A stretch of 64,000 bases of DNA from Chamaecyparis obtusa (lineage: Eukaryota > Streptophyta > Pinopsida > Cupressales > Cupressaceae), in the NCBI GenBank assembly GCA_027943335.1, contig BSBK01000963.1:1535001-1599000 (forward strand), read 5' to 3'. Position 1 is the first letter of the stretch. Every line of letters starts with the position of its first letter. The notes under the pieces are model-generated. The model made no database searches. It saw only the letters and a program-made list of their open reading frames with translations, and was not told the DNA's origin. The translations under genes were made by a program, and so were the position numbers. Shown piece by piece: positions 33,642-45,448 of the stretch.

Positions 33642-34163
33642 CAATCTGAACAACTCTTGCCAGAAGGTGCTAAGGAACTTACTATCTTTGTTGTTCACAA
33701 TGGTCTTGGGGAGACCATGTAGCCTAAAAATCTCTCGGAAGAATAACTCAGCTACCTGCAAATTTGACCAATCCGCTGTGATAGCAAAGAAATGAGCGAA
33801 CTTGGTGAGTTTGTCGACCACCACAAAGATACTGTCCCTGCCTTGTACTCTCGGCAAACCAGTAATGAAGTCCATCGAAATACCCTCCCACTTCTGAGCT
33901 AGAATGGGAAGGGGCTGCAATAACTCGGCCGAATGCTCGTGCTCGGACTTGTTCTGCTGACAAGTCTGGCACTCTCTAACATGCTGAAGGACATCGTCCT
34001 TGAGGCCCTTCCATGAGAACCTCTCTCTGACCTGCCTATAAGTTTTGAAGAACCTCAGATGTCCTGTTGTGGGCGCATCATGAACAGCCCTCAGTATCCT
34101 AGCCTTAAGCTTAGAGGCAGGCACTAGGTAGATCCTATCCTTAATAAAAAATAATATCATCAA
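33642..34163 (-). pseudogene. Integrase N-terminal half of the chromovirus
   Basis: Encodes HDAPTTGHLRFFKTYRQVRE, a zinc-binding HHCC region (HVRECQTCQQNK), then ISMDFITGLP with the first catalytic Asp and FVVVDKLTKFAHF. The second catalytic position reads VNNKDSKF where SDRDS-F is usual, so that Asp is replaced by Asn. It is cut at FRLVG by the Tat-type insertion. A frameshift near 34150 separates it from the RNase H. Confidence 0.82.
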
Positions 34164-34923
34164 CTACCTTGTACCTACTATTCAGAAGCTGACCATCCAA
34201 AATCTGACAAGCTTGAGTATTCTTAGAATACTCAACCAGCAAAAGAGATTTCCAATCAGCGGAGATCTCTGATAAAACACAAGTCGCTATTGGGGGCCTC
34301 TTGGAAAGTGCGTCAGCCACAATGTTTTTTTTCCCCTTGACATACTCGATGTCAAAATCGTACGTGTGGATTTTACTGACCCACTTTTGCTGCCTTTCAT
34401 TCAACTCTTTCTGTTCCAAGAAGTAGCGTAGGCTATTGTGATCTATCTTGACTGTAAACTTGCCACCCACTAGATACTGTCTAAATTTAGCCAAAGCGTG
34501 CATAATGGCAAGCATCTCCTTGTCATAAGTGGAATACAATCTCTCACTGTCCTTAAGTTTCCTGCTCTCGAATGCTATGGGATGTCTGTCTTGCATCAAA
34601 ACTGCACCAATCCCATTCCCTGAAGCATCGCACTCTAGAACAAAAGAGCGAGAGAAGTTCAGAAGAGCTAGTACCGGACAAGTACTCATGACTGTCTTGA
34701 GTCTATCAAAGACCACCTCTGCCTCATCTGTCCACTTGAAAGCCCCTTTCCGAGTAAGATCGGTGAGGGGAGTTGCTGTGTGAGAGAATCCCTTAACGAA
34801 CCTCCTGTAGTAAGAACATAATCCAAGGAACCCCCTCAAGTCTGACACATTCCTTGGTGGTGGCCAATCCCGAATTGCCTGGATTTTCTCCTGGTGTACC
34901 TTAACTCCATCGGCCCATATCAC
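34141..34923 (-). pseudogene. End of RT plus RNase H of the chromovirus
   Basis: Encodes [58 protein letters not shown] (RNase H first Asp), [37 protein letters not shown] and [15 protein letters not shown]. The domain is open but separated by a stop from the upstream RT frame (after CEFGLTEIL). Confidence 0.85.
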
Positions 34924-34932
34924 ATGCCCCAG

Positions 34933-35772
34933 TTAGAGAATCTCAGTCAATCCAAACTCGCACTTGGATTCTTTCGCAAACAGAGACTGACTCTCCATGA
35001 TGCTAAGAATCTCATCCAAGTGTCGTAAGTGCTCTTCCCACGTCTTGCTGAAGACTAAAATGTCATCAAAGAATACCAAGACGCTCTTGCACAATTGCAT
35101 TTTGAACATGTGATTCATGCAAGACTGAAATGTAGCAGGTGTGTTAGTGAGCCCAAATGGCATCACTAGAAACTCATAGTGCCCGTAGTGACATCTGGAA
35201 GCTGTCTTATGAACATCCTCCTCTTGAACACGTATCTGATGGTACCCCGATCGAAGATCTATCTTTGAAAAATAAACTGCCCCATGCAACTCATCAATCC
35301 GGGGATTAGGATACCTGTTCTTGATGGTCCTCTTATTCAGTGCACGGTAACCAATACACATGCAAAGAGTGCCATCCTTCTTCTTCACCAAAACTATTGA
35401 AGAAGCGAAGGGGCTGGAATTGGGTCTGATGTGCCCCATATCTAAAAGCTCCTTAATCGTCTTCTCAATTTCTTTCTTATAGTGCCTGGGATGATGATAA
35501 GGGGTAGTGATCACAAGCTTGGCACCCTCCTCCAACTCAATGATATGCTCAAAGCCCCTACTTGGAGGTATACCTGGAGGGAACGAAGAGGATCCCTTGA
35601 AAGTTTTCTTTGGTGGCTGCAGAATGGAAGATGGCGAATCCAAATCATGTGCTAACTTAATAGTGTCATCCAATGTGCTCAGCTTGAGGACTCTATCCAA
35701 TCCTCTGAATATGTCCTGTAGGCCCTCAATGAAAAGCATTACCTTCCTCATTTCAGACATATCGAGGACCAT
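34933..35772 (-). pseudogene. gag end fused to reverse transcriptase (chromovirus)
   Basis: The first part (LSTLDDTIKLAHDLDSPSS) is gag-like. It passes within a few residues into FPPGIPPSRGFEHIIELEEG, the start of RT, without a zinc knuckle or protease. RT motifs follow: SIVLVKKKDGTLCMCIGYRA, YFSKIDLRSGYHQIRV, FLVMPFGLTNTPATFQS and active site VFFDDILVFSK. The missing block, normally several hundred codons, implies an internal deletion in this copy or its source. RT catalytic Asps are present. Confidence 0.82.
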
Positions 35773-36740
35773 AATGGAGATCCTCTAAAACTCATCAATG
35801 TAGTGGTCCAAAGACCCACTCTATCTCAGCTGGGCTAACTCCCTGTAGTAGACCTCAATGTCTTTCCTGTCAAAGTATGTGATCAACTTCATGCTGAAAA
35901 TCTCATAAGGTGTAATCAGCCCATGATCGTGGGTGACAAGGCCATGATGCCACTAGTTATATGCTACTCCCTCCAAATGCATGGTCGCAAACTTAATAAC
36001 TTTTGTCTCTGACATAGGTTTAAGGGTCAGGAAGGTGTCTAGCTTGTGAATCCAAGCTCTTGCGGATGTCTTACCGCTGCCATCAAAAGTAGGAAGGGCT
36101 AATTTATTCATTGCGTGTTTTACATCCCTGTTTTGTCCCCTGGGTCTCCTATCCTACTGAGCCCTACCAAACTCTCTCTTTTAGCCATATACAGAACAAA
36201 GGTCAAATCAGCTTTGACCCGATCAGGAAGCATATCCCATTCATCGTGCATGGCCAACACATTATCAGGAAGTGCGGCTATTGCCTCGGGTTGTGCTATC
36301 TCCTCTTCTGCATTATTTTCTGTAAAGGTAGGCATAAGGGGCCTATCTGAAGTGCGAGTGGGTGCTCTAGCTGCTCTAGGTGACCCTGCTATACTGCCTC
36401 CACCACTGTGATGGCTCTGTGGTCTCCTGGTGCCACCGTCAACTGCTGGATAACTCCTGTAAGCTGATGTAACACATCAGCAATGTGATCCTGTCCCTCA
36501 CGAATGGCCCTCAATGTAGCCCTAGCCTCTCTATCTACCTCCTTAGCCATGCTTGTACCTCGAGTGCCCTATTCAAACACAATCTCCTCGTCTGCCTCGA
36601 TATGACTGTCCTCAATATCAACCTGTACTGAAGATTTTGGCTGTCCCTATTCAACCCTGTTGTGTCTAAAATTGTACTGCCTGTGCCTATTATGCATGCC
36701 TACATAGCATTACTATAAGCTGAAAACAAGCCCACTAGGC
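35773..36740 (-). pseudogene. Decayed gag 5' part of the chromovirus
   Basis: Broken minus-strand coding, with MPTFTENNAEEEIAQPEAIA and DEWDMLPDRVKADLTFVLYM at 36335-36120, and further left a capsid-like region with stops (around 36000-35800). It begins just downstream of the primer-binding site. Confidence 0.6.
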
Positions 36741-36754
36741 TGGCAAGACCACTA

Positions 36755-36766
36755 GCTTTGATACCA
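36755..36766 (-). other. Primer-binding site of the chromovirus (initiator Met tRNA type)
   Basis: Minus strand TGGTATCAAAGC, one base past the LTR end. It differs at one base from TGGTATCAGAGC, the complement of the plant initiator tRNA-Met 3' end. Confidence 0.85.
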
Positions 36767-36767
36767 C

Positions 36768-38250
36768 TGTAATATCCTTACTAGCTTTCTTGATGAGATT
36801 TCGACACAAGTTATTTGCAAAGCTGCTACGTGTTTAAATGTGTATTTTCTTTTGGGAAATTGTACTCTCAATCAAAATATTCAATTTATAATTCCACATA
36901 AGTAATGATAGATTGCATACAAACAAGATACTTCAACCAACCGAATAGTAGATAAAATCACATAGCTTAAATGTAAATATCGTTCAAACACTAAACGAAC
37001 TGCAAAGATTTTTAACTTCAGATTTTTTAATGAGCAAAGGCCAACACATAATATAGAGCCAAGAGAAATGGTGTATATTGGCTAACCTAATGTTTAGGAC
37101 GGTGGACGGTACAATATGTGGGCCGAGTGTGGTATCCTTAGTCGCCTCTTCCACTGTAGCTCAAGCCGAGTTTCATTTAGTGGTTGGAGTCACTAAACAC
37201 TCCACGCTACCCGCGCACTATTGGCTTGGACGCTTACGTGAGATAATGTAGGGAGTTGACAGTACTATGTGAACAATTTAGAGACCGAAGGTGTTCACGT
37301 TTCTTCTGCAACAACCTGTGTTTTGCTGTGCAACTTCTCTCCTGTGTCACTGCAGATAACACCTTGCCTGGACGCGTTCACTAGTATATCACGTTGAGGT
37401 GCGTCTGCCTAGTTATATACGAGTATAGCTCCTCTGCATTGCAGGTGACATCTTCCCCGCCGAACTGCTATTATCTCCGGTCTGGTGTATTGCCAGCAAG
37501 AAACGCAACCCAAGTATTCGTGACTTCCATTCTAAGGTGGTGCGGGTAATATTGGTTTGTGAGGATGTCCTACTATGAAATGGAGATACCGTCTTGCCTG
37601 GAGCCACTCTCATGTGCTGGGAGTTCAACCACCTAGCGCTCGGTCACTAAGAAGACCCAAACGCAATCCCTGTTCTTCTGTATTCTTCTCTCTGACTACA
37701 ATTTCTGGAGTGGTACGAAATCTTTAAATACTGAATAGGAAACAGTACAAAACTGACCTTCTAGCTGTTCATTGAATTCCAATGTGAAATCTGTGTGATC
37801 TCACCATAAATGAGGTGCTGGGGCTACGTCCAACCTCTCACGATTTCCGAAGGCTTTGCATCCTTGGAAATAGAACCAGTCACGTGAGCAACCAAATTTT
37901 CTTTTTATCTTTTGTTTATAATATTTTCATGGTGCTTTTCCCAAGGCGTACCTTTTTCTTTTATAACCTCGAAGTGAGGGAAAACACAGAAAACTAAGCC
38001 ATGTGGGATAAAAGAGCTCACTTAAGTCACTTTTATAAAATAAAATAACTTTAAGTCATAAAGTGACTTTATAATATCACTTTATAAAATAAAGTGATTT
38101 AACTTTAGAAAAAGAGCCTAAAAGTAAATATTTGCCCACTGAAGCCTGTGACTGGCTGGCATCCTTTGAAAGAAGCCATTAGCCTATCTGGATGGGAAGA
38201 TAGACTAATCAGGCACCATAATGGCCTACTACGGAGAAGGGGACATTACA
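36768..38250 (-). repeat. 5' LTR of the chromovirus (1483 bp)
   Basis: Colinear with 22103-23596 and ending GGGGACATTACA next to TTGGG. Near its U3 end it carries three hairpins in a row at 38024-38051, 38053-38069 (AAGTCA-TAAAG-TGACTT) and 38076-38098 (ATCACTTTAT-AAA-ATAAAGTGAT). Confidence 0.88.
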
Positions 38251-38973
38251 TTGGGGAAGACCAAAAAAAGGTTGAGGGTAGCATCCCTTGTGGGGGTTTG
38301 AGGGTGAGAGGTAGAGAGATAGGTCTAGATCTTGGAGGAGAGAGGAGAGAGCAAGATAAAGAGAGGTAGAGAGAGGGGATAGAGGAAGAGTGATAGGGAG
38401 AGAGATAGATCTAGAGTTCAAGGCAGATAAAGAGAGTCAAATAGAGACAGCGAGAGAATGCTGATAGGAGCCTGTTGATTATTGAAATTTGACTAAGTCT
38501 AAAAAGTTATAAGATCTTCTAAAACCTAGAATTTGTATTGTAACTTTGAAGAGATCTGAAACCACTCTCAAACATCTTGACAATGTATACATGAAATATA
38601 ACTTAAAGAATAAGAAAGGAAAAACACATACTGAAATGTGACTTATACAAATGTTATATTTTACTGAATTGAAGAGAATGAGATTGACTTGAAGGAAAAA
38701 ATGGAGAGTTAAATGTTACAGTTCATGTATATCCTAGAATCATAAACCTAAAAAACATTAAAATTTTGAGACTTAAACAGGAAAAAATCAGTTTTTGCTG
38801 AGTTTGAACATCCAAACTTGCTTACACTCAGTGAGTTTGGCGAGTCTTTGAGACTCGATGAGTCTCGCCCAAGATTTGGTCAAGTCCAAGTTCGGACCCC
38901 TCAGACTCGCTGAGGATCACCTAGCTCGGGACTCGCCGAGTCTTGGCGAGTCTTGGCGAGTTTGGGAACTATG

Positions 38974-39170
38974 AATCACACTCATATACATATACATTTA
39001 TACATATATGTATGTATGTATGTATGCATATATATGTGTGTGTTTGTATGTACATATATGTGTATATATATATATACACATACATATATGTACATATATA
39101 TATAGAAACACAAACATATAGATCTATATTTATGCATATACATGTGTGTGCGCGCATGCACGTATATATC
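38974..39170. repeat. TA/TATG/GT microsatellite
   Basis: Runs of TATG, TATATG and TATA with short GT stretches directly right of the hAT-like end. The open frames here are translations of the simple repeat and are not genes. Confidence 0.8.
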
Positions 39171-42100
39171 TTCTTACACCAAAAACATGTAATGGTATGC
39201 TGTTAAAATTATTGGATGCACACCAGAAAAACATAATTTAAACACTACAACATTGATTGACAAATGTTAACAATCCATCTAAATCTTATTCATGAGACCA
39301 GACTCTTGCAAATGTATGGTACAATATCAAAATATATTCCAAATTGTCCTTGGTAAAATTCTAGTTTTTAAAGAAAACCTTCATTACCTTCATACACGTG
39401 GACTTTCTCTTCATTTCAAATGACTTCAACCTTGCATTTCTAAATTATAACCAATCATCCATGTATATGACACCTTTGACTCTCAGTAATCATTATATTT
39501 GTAACATCTTAAAACAATTCAATTACATGAAACATTGATTAATACATGACAAAACTTAAGTATGTATTCTTCTTTGTTTTTAATTTTTTGAATAGGTTGT
39601 AGAGACCCATTTTGCCTCCAACATTATTGTCTTGAGACAACTCGTGAACATTTGGGAAGCACTTTCTAGCATATTCATTAACCAACTTTTGCTCATATGA
39701 AGGCAATCAAGCATTAAGAAGACATCAAATGTTAAACAAGTAAATCCTATGCAACTGTTTACTGCTATATCTGATATATTAAATGCATGAAGTAATAATA
39801 GAGATGACAGTGTATACCAGATGCAAGAGTAAAATACGTCTCTATTCACTCATGAAATTATTACAGAGAAATAGACCAAAGATGGTCGACCAAGGACTAC
39901 AATTTATCTGACTACACCATACTAGCTTCCTTAACAATACATAACACATGTAAAGGACCCGACAGTTGCCAAGAACACAAACCATCAACCAACTGATGCT
40001 TATAACTACCCAAGAGTGACAAACAACTTAATACAGACAACTAATACATTGTCAGATAACCAAAATTATCAAACTTAACAATAGACATTGTATGCTGGCT
40101 ACAACGTTGAAGTAGTATTTTTTAATTTTGATGGTTCTTTTGTTTAATATATAATGCTTTATGTTATTTTGAACTTAATTTCTATTTAGGACATCCGTAA
40201 GGCTCTCAAACCTTTTCTTCATTTCTGCTGACCTAATTGTGGCAATGATTAACTCCATTGGCATCTTAATCGGTTTGACGGGATCGACAAATGTGACATT
40301 TAAAATCGCATGCTTGGCCTTACCTAGTTTCAAGATAGATCCAAATGTTAGACTAGGTATGTTACTTTTAGATGAAAAACTTGTTTTGTATATGGGCATC
40401 TAATTTTGAAATTACCCCAGGCATTGCAACCACAAACCCATTGTTCACATTGTAAAGGTATGGAATCCATTTTAATTTGAAAAAGCAGATGTGAAAGTAA
40501 AAGACCTCTTGCTGGAAGGTCAATGAATAACGCTGTAGTGGAGTCTAATCAGATACCTTGGTCTCAGATGAAGATTTTACACTAGTGCAATGCTGTTATT
40601 GTAACTCAATATTAATCTGAGGACAACACGATGATGATTTCTTTGGCTACAGTAAGAGCATTTGGAACTACAACGTGAATCTTCCTGACAAAGAAAAACA
40701 CAAACAAAAGAGCCCATGTCTTTGTCCTGTGGGAATGCGGGAACGCCAAGAAATTTTTAACGGCTGCTATGTTATTACCTTTTCTGTGGAATAGTTCTCC
40801 ATAAATACTCTATTATATCCACAGATGTGAAGCATTCCTAAGTAATCTCTGTATTTTAATGTTTGGTTATAATATGTATACTCTCTTGGCTTCATTCAAA
40901 CAAAAACAAAATATTTAAAAGAGTTATGTCTTTTGAAGGAAAAGTCTATTTAAAAGAGGCTAAGCAAGGAGGAGGAGGCATATTGGTCAAGCATTCTATT
41001 TTTTTATTTCTAATCCTTGTTGGAGATTTAGATTTTGGTTCAATTAACCCGAGGACAAAACCCTCTAGGCCTAGAATTGTAGAACTAAAACTTAAAACTC
41101 CTTGGAATGATTTCATATAAGAGTCACCACTGGCCTGAACCACAGAAATTTCATATTGATATTAATATTACACTTACGTTGAAGGAGCAATATGACTGCT
41201 AGAGTAATTCTGCATTCCTATCGGACAGAAATATATACAAGTTTGTGGTTGTGATCTACAACGAGGAGTATACTAGCAGCCAAGTACCATGCCATATAAA
41301 TCATTGTCATTAGAGTATGATTATGGTTTCCTTGTGACTGTTGTTTTCTGTTGATACATTACATAAGTGCAGCAGTGAAAATGGCTCCATACAGCTAGTC
41401 ATTATGTTCCACATATAAACTACACTATTATTTCTAATGTAGTGCTTCAAGTTGGGGCATAATGTAGATATATGGTGGATCCATATGGTATATGTAGCTC
41501 TCATACCACTTTCATAACAGCAATCTCAGTCTGGATTATAGTGCACAGCCCCCTTAAAATCAGCGTCACTTCCATGACGCCAATCATTGTGGTGACTTCA
41601 TTATCAAGGATTGTAAGATCTATTATTATTGAGGCTTCAAGACTGTTTATATGAACACAAGTCCATATTGTATGCTTCATATTGTCATAACAACCCTATG
41701 TTATTATTCCACAGATTAGTTTGTATATCGATCAAAGTATTTAATTTATTATATTAATATTCTCCATTTTCAGACTTTAGCTAATCTTCAAATCTGGCCC
41801 ATATTCCTGTTTATCTGCGCTGTACTATATCTATGAAATATTTCAACCTGTATAATCAGACAATGCCAAAATGGAGGGCATAAAATCAGAAAATACCCAA
41901 AAAATCATAACTTCATAAAAAATTTGATAGGGGGGATTAAACATAGCTAACATCTGCATATCCACAAAATAATGGTACATAAGGAATTTTTGCAGAGATT
42001 GTATTCTTAGTTAAAAATGTTACCTATTAAAGTTACCTATTGATTTCATTATATATTGTAAATAGATATAAGTTTAGAACATAGTCCAGCACACATCAAA

Positions 42101-42499
42101 TGGCATTACAACATGAGGTGATTGCAAAGCTCCATGGGAGTTGAATGGTCATCTTCCATTGCTGCTTCCTAGAGATGCTCTGTTTGCTACAAGTTTCTCA
42201 GATTAGTACTGTTTGTCATGCTTGGATTCCTTTGTCTTCTTGGTTTCTCTTTTCAGTTTGTGTGATCTGGTGTTTGTTGTCTTTGGGCCTTGATTTCTGG
42301 CGTTGGGCTTAAGTTTGTGATGGATTTGTTGTTTCTGTGAAGCGGGTTTGATTTTCAAATTTGAATTCTTTGCTTCCAATTTTCTCTCAATCCCATGTGT
42401 ACCCTACTTGTCGATCGATGCATCCTTTTTTGGCTTGGCGGTGGCAACGTGGGTTGTGGAGTGACATTAGGCAATTTAATGTGGGTCTTGTCGCTCTAA
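39171..42499. other. Intergenic DNA, nothing recognised
   Basis: 3.3 kb without a convincing ORF, element end or RNA gene. A 75-codon minus-strand frame at 40399-40175 (KMPMELIIATIRSAEMKKRF) is the most protein-like piece, but I cannot place it. The LINE 5' end must lie near the right edge and is not resolved. Confidence 0.4.
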
Positions 42500-42532
42500 C
42501 TAGTTCCTCATTTTCCCCATACTAGTTGACTG

Positions 42533-43741
42533 ATGGAGTGCACAAGTGGCAATATCATTAATGGACATTCAGGAGGAATTTATCGTGTGCTAGGTGAATT
42601 ATCCTCACCAAAAATTGGTGATATTTTGAGATCCCTTGGTGTTGAAGCTAAGTCTTCATACAAGGATGCACTAAAATCTAATTTTTTCGACAAGGTTATT
42701 CTTGTTTTAGCAGCCTTTAATGTGAGAGAAGATGGGGGATGTATGGGGTTCAAGGTAGTTGGAGTGGGAGCCTCTCATCAATGGAGATTGTGAACCAGTT
42801 GAAGATGGTAAGTCACCTTCTTCTACCGCGGTTCTCTCTGTTTCACCAAATTTGGAGATGCTTCAAGCTGCTTAAACTAAGGGGAACAGATTGAGGAACA
42901 TTTCTATCTTTTTTGTCTCTTGGATTCCAATTTTTTACCCTCAAGAAATGTTTTTGATGAATGGATTGCTAGTATGTGGGGAAATAATGGGTTTTTATGT
43001 GTCCTTTTGCAAGATGCCCCAAAAGGGTTTGTTCATGGTTTTATTTCAAAGCCATGGCATGCAAGAAAGGGCTGTTAAAAAAGAATTTTGGAACTTGGGG
43101 CAATCTATGTTTCAAGCTATTTCGTGGTCTCCTAATGAAAAATATGAAGATGTAATTACTAATTCCTCCCCCAAGATGGCTATAAATTAATAATGTCCCT
43201 CCCCAACTGTGGAAATTTATTCCTTGCATTCTCAAACCTTTGGGGAATGTTTTACAAATTGAGGAATCTAGGTTTACTCTGCCTCATTTGAATACTAGAG
43301 TTTTGATTTCTATTGCTCCAAGTGTTGATATCTCTGAAGTTATTTTTGTTTAATTAGAAAATAAAGTTGCGTGTTGTGATATCGAATTGCTTGGTACTTG
43401 AATTCTTGTTTCATTTGTAAAAAGAATGGGTATTTGAGAAAGGATTGCCCTCATGCCTCGATAAGGATAGAAGGGGCTTATAAAATAACCTTTGTTTATA
43501 ATGGTAAAGATAATCTCTTTGATAAAGAAAAAAATGTAAATAGCCATGAAAAGTTCTCAGATTTTCAAGTGGACATTGATAAAACTGGGGATACAAATTT
43601 TGACAAGGGTTTGGCTTTAACTTGGTCTCCTAATGGCTCTACAAAAGAAAATGCTAATATTTCTTTGTTTGATCCACTATTTGATGGGGAGATAGTTGAT
43701 ATTAGAGCCCTTGACTCTACTACCCCCAGCAATTCTTTAGT
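42533..43741 (+). pseudogene. LINE ORF1: RNA-binding protein (DUF4283 and CCHC knuckle)
   Basis: The N-terminal frame starts MECTSGNIINGHSGGIYRVL. The middle has the DUF4283-like pattern GLFMVLFQSHGMQERAVKKE, FWNLGQSMFQAISWSPN, LWKFIPCILKPLGNVLQIEE and TRVLISIAPSVDISEVIFV. A zinc knuckle follows, CFICKKNGYLRKDCP (about 43405-43450). Frameshifts and stops occur near 42793, 43190 and 43350. ORF1 proteins coat LINE RNA for retrotransposition. The gene is cut at 43741 and resumes at 49161. Confidence 0.75.
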
Positions 43742-44012
43742 TGTTAGGAATATTGCATCATCGGATGCATAAAATAATAGTGTGGTAGGTTTGTTATGGG
43801 TTGTTATTTAGGTTATTGTATTGTGGTACGAATGTGTTGAGTTCAAACAACTCAATATATTTACGAAAGTTGTTTTGGGAATTTTCTATAATATAGGAAA
43901 CTAAACTCCTATATAAGTGTGATGTATTTGATTGAAAAGAATCAAGAAGCATGACATTATCTTTTATAATATTATTCTGCTTCTATTTGACTCTGTTCCA
44001 TATTTTCTTTTA
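43742..44012 (+). repeat. 5' LTR of the gag-only element
   Basis: Starts TGTTAGGAATATTGCATC and is colinear with 48890-49160 (TGTTAGAAATATTGCATA). A TATA box is present at 43909-43917. The exact 3' end is uncertain by a few bases because the terminal CA is not conserved. Confidence 0.82.
43909..43917 (+). promoter_or_regulatory. LTR TATA box (CTATATAAG)
   Basis: CTATATAAG is conserved in both LTRs (second copy near 49058-49066) at the position expected for the LTR promoter. Confidence 0.6.
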
Positions 44013-44024
44013 TGGTATCAGAGC
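44013..44024 (+). other. Primer-binding site (initiator Met tRNA)
   Basis: TGGTATCAGAGC directly after the LTR; exact complement of the usual plant initiator tRNA-Met 3' end. Confidence 0.9.
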
Positions 44025-45448
44025 TTAGAGAAAAACCAAGGCTCTAAGAGGAGACAAAATCACTGATCAAGCATTGTTGAGGCTATTAAGAGGAGCTGCG
44101 ATTGGTTGAAAGAATTGTTGTTGCACCAAAGTTTTAGTGACGTTTGTTGAACTTGAAATAATCTTTGGCGTTGTCTAGTTGATACTTAGTGTGTTGATGC
44201 ATTGCTGGTTAGTGAAGAGTATAGAATAAAGGAGAAAGACCTTATTTACATAGTGTGGGCACCACAACTGTAGATTTGTATGCTTTCGAAGGTAAGATTG
44301 CTTATGATCCTTTCCAGTTGGAGGTTTCTGGTCAGTAAATGGTAGATCTATGTGATTGGTAACAATTGATTTGTGGTGGCATTGATCTCTAAAAAAGGTG
44401 CTTCTCCAAGTTGTGTGTGGGTCTCACTTCGCACTTCTCTTCTCCATTGCCTTTCAAAGGTTCAACAGAGAAGATCTCTGCACCTAATCTCCTAATCTGT
44501 GTGGCTTTGTTGAAAGGATTTTTGATGATTCAAGCAAAGAATTTGTTGTGATTCTAGTGCATGGGCACAAAAACTTGCTAAATAAATAGCTCTATTGAAG
44601 TTTCTAGCATGAATTTAGTCACCAGCAGATGCATTTTCTTGTAAACAAGAACAACATTATTGAGGCAGTCCCAATCTTCTCTGATCCATACTCTGGGCAC
44701 CAATCACATTTTTTAGCTACCAAGGCAGTTGTAATATTTTAGTTTTTAGCCTTGAAGATTAGAGCATGGTTGGGCAATATTTGTCTTCACATATAGTTTA
44801 TTTTAAAGAGAGAGGAATAAGCACAACTTTCTGAAAGCTATGTGCAGAATTTTGCACCCAAATGCATAAATGTTTGAAGCTTTTGATTGTACATGTCATA
44901 GACCTTGGTGACATTTTGTCCTGTGTTCTCTTCCTTCCTGGTTCTTGGGAGCTTGTTTAGATAGCCACGTGAGCCTAATTGCAAACAAGGCACTATGAGG
45001 TTTGTTGTAAACAATTGGAAGGGACACTTCTTTGGAGTTGCATGGCTTGGTTGATTTGGAGTTGCAACAAATGCCTCAATGAAGGAAAAAACATGCATAT
45101 GGATTTAGTTGGTTTGTTTTGTATGTTTAGCGATTGGTACGAGTTGAGAGGATTCAATGTTTAATAATAGTTTGAAGTTAATGATAGGTCAAGTCATTTA
45201 TATTATGATTTTTATTATTTAGTTTAAATTTTCTGTTTTGAAAGATGTCTTATTAGTGTTTATAGAGATATTGTCGTGTCAAACATGTAAAAGTGTTAAG
45301 GTGCATTATTGGTGGAATCCGACACCTTTAATACTATTTAGGTTATGGGGGGGAGTCAAATAGTATTTCTTTCTAAATGGAGAAAAACAATATATAGATA
45401 GAAAATTTTGTGGGTTCAAAATTTCATACATGCCAAATCAAATTATAG
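44025..45448 (+). other. Leader of the gag-only element
   Basis: No ORF of note. A 10-bp perfect inverted repeat (AATACTATTT at 45330-45339, AAATAGTATT at 45358-45367) encloses a G-rich loop (ATGGGGGGGAG) shortly before gag. Confidence 0.5.

Larger units (their letters stand above)
22103..38250 (-). mobile_element. Ty3/gypsy chromovirus, interrupted by a Tat-type element
   Basis: LTRs at 22103-23596 and 36768-38250 are direct repeats with identical ends (TGTAATATCC ... GGACATTACA). A perfect 5-bp target duplication TTGGG flanks it (22098-22102; 38251-38255). Gene order on the minus strand is gag, RT, RNase H, integrase, chromodomain. Removing the nested element (24421-33636 plus one CCTAC) leaves 6.9 kb. 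The LTRs differ at many positions, so the insertion is old. Protease and nucleocapsid zinc knuckle are missing. Confidence 0.9.
21540..38973. mobile_element. Non-autonomous hAT-like element split by a nested chromovirus
   Basis: Left end CATAGTTCCCAGACTC (21540) and right end GAGTTTGGGAACTATG (to 38973) are inverted repeats with one mismatch in 16. Both ends carry clustered ACTCGGC/GCCGAGT words (21560-21620; 38850-38965). Flanks ACACACAC and AATCACAC match at 6 of 8 positions and may be an eroded 8-bp duplication. Without the insertion at 22103-38250 the element is about 1.28 kb and has no transposase. It lies 24 bp from the duplication of the previous hAT-like element. Confidence 0.7.

Noticed and set aside
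38943..39206. Cysteine/tyrosine-rich ORFs on both strands
   Set aside because: They are translations of TATG/GT microsatellite sequence.
40175..40399. Small minus-strand gene
   Set aside because: 75 codons with no recognisable motif, promoter or homologous copy in the window; open length is not surprising by chance.
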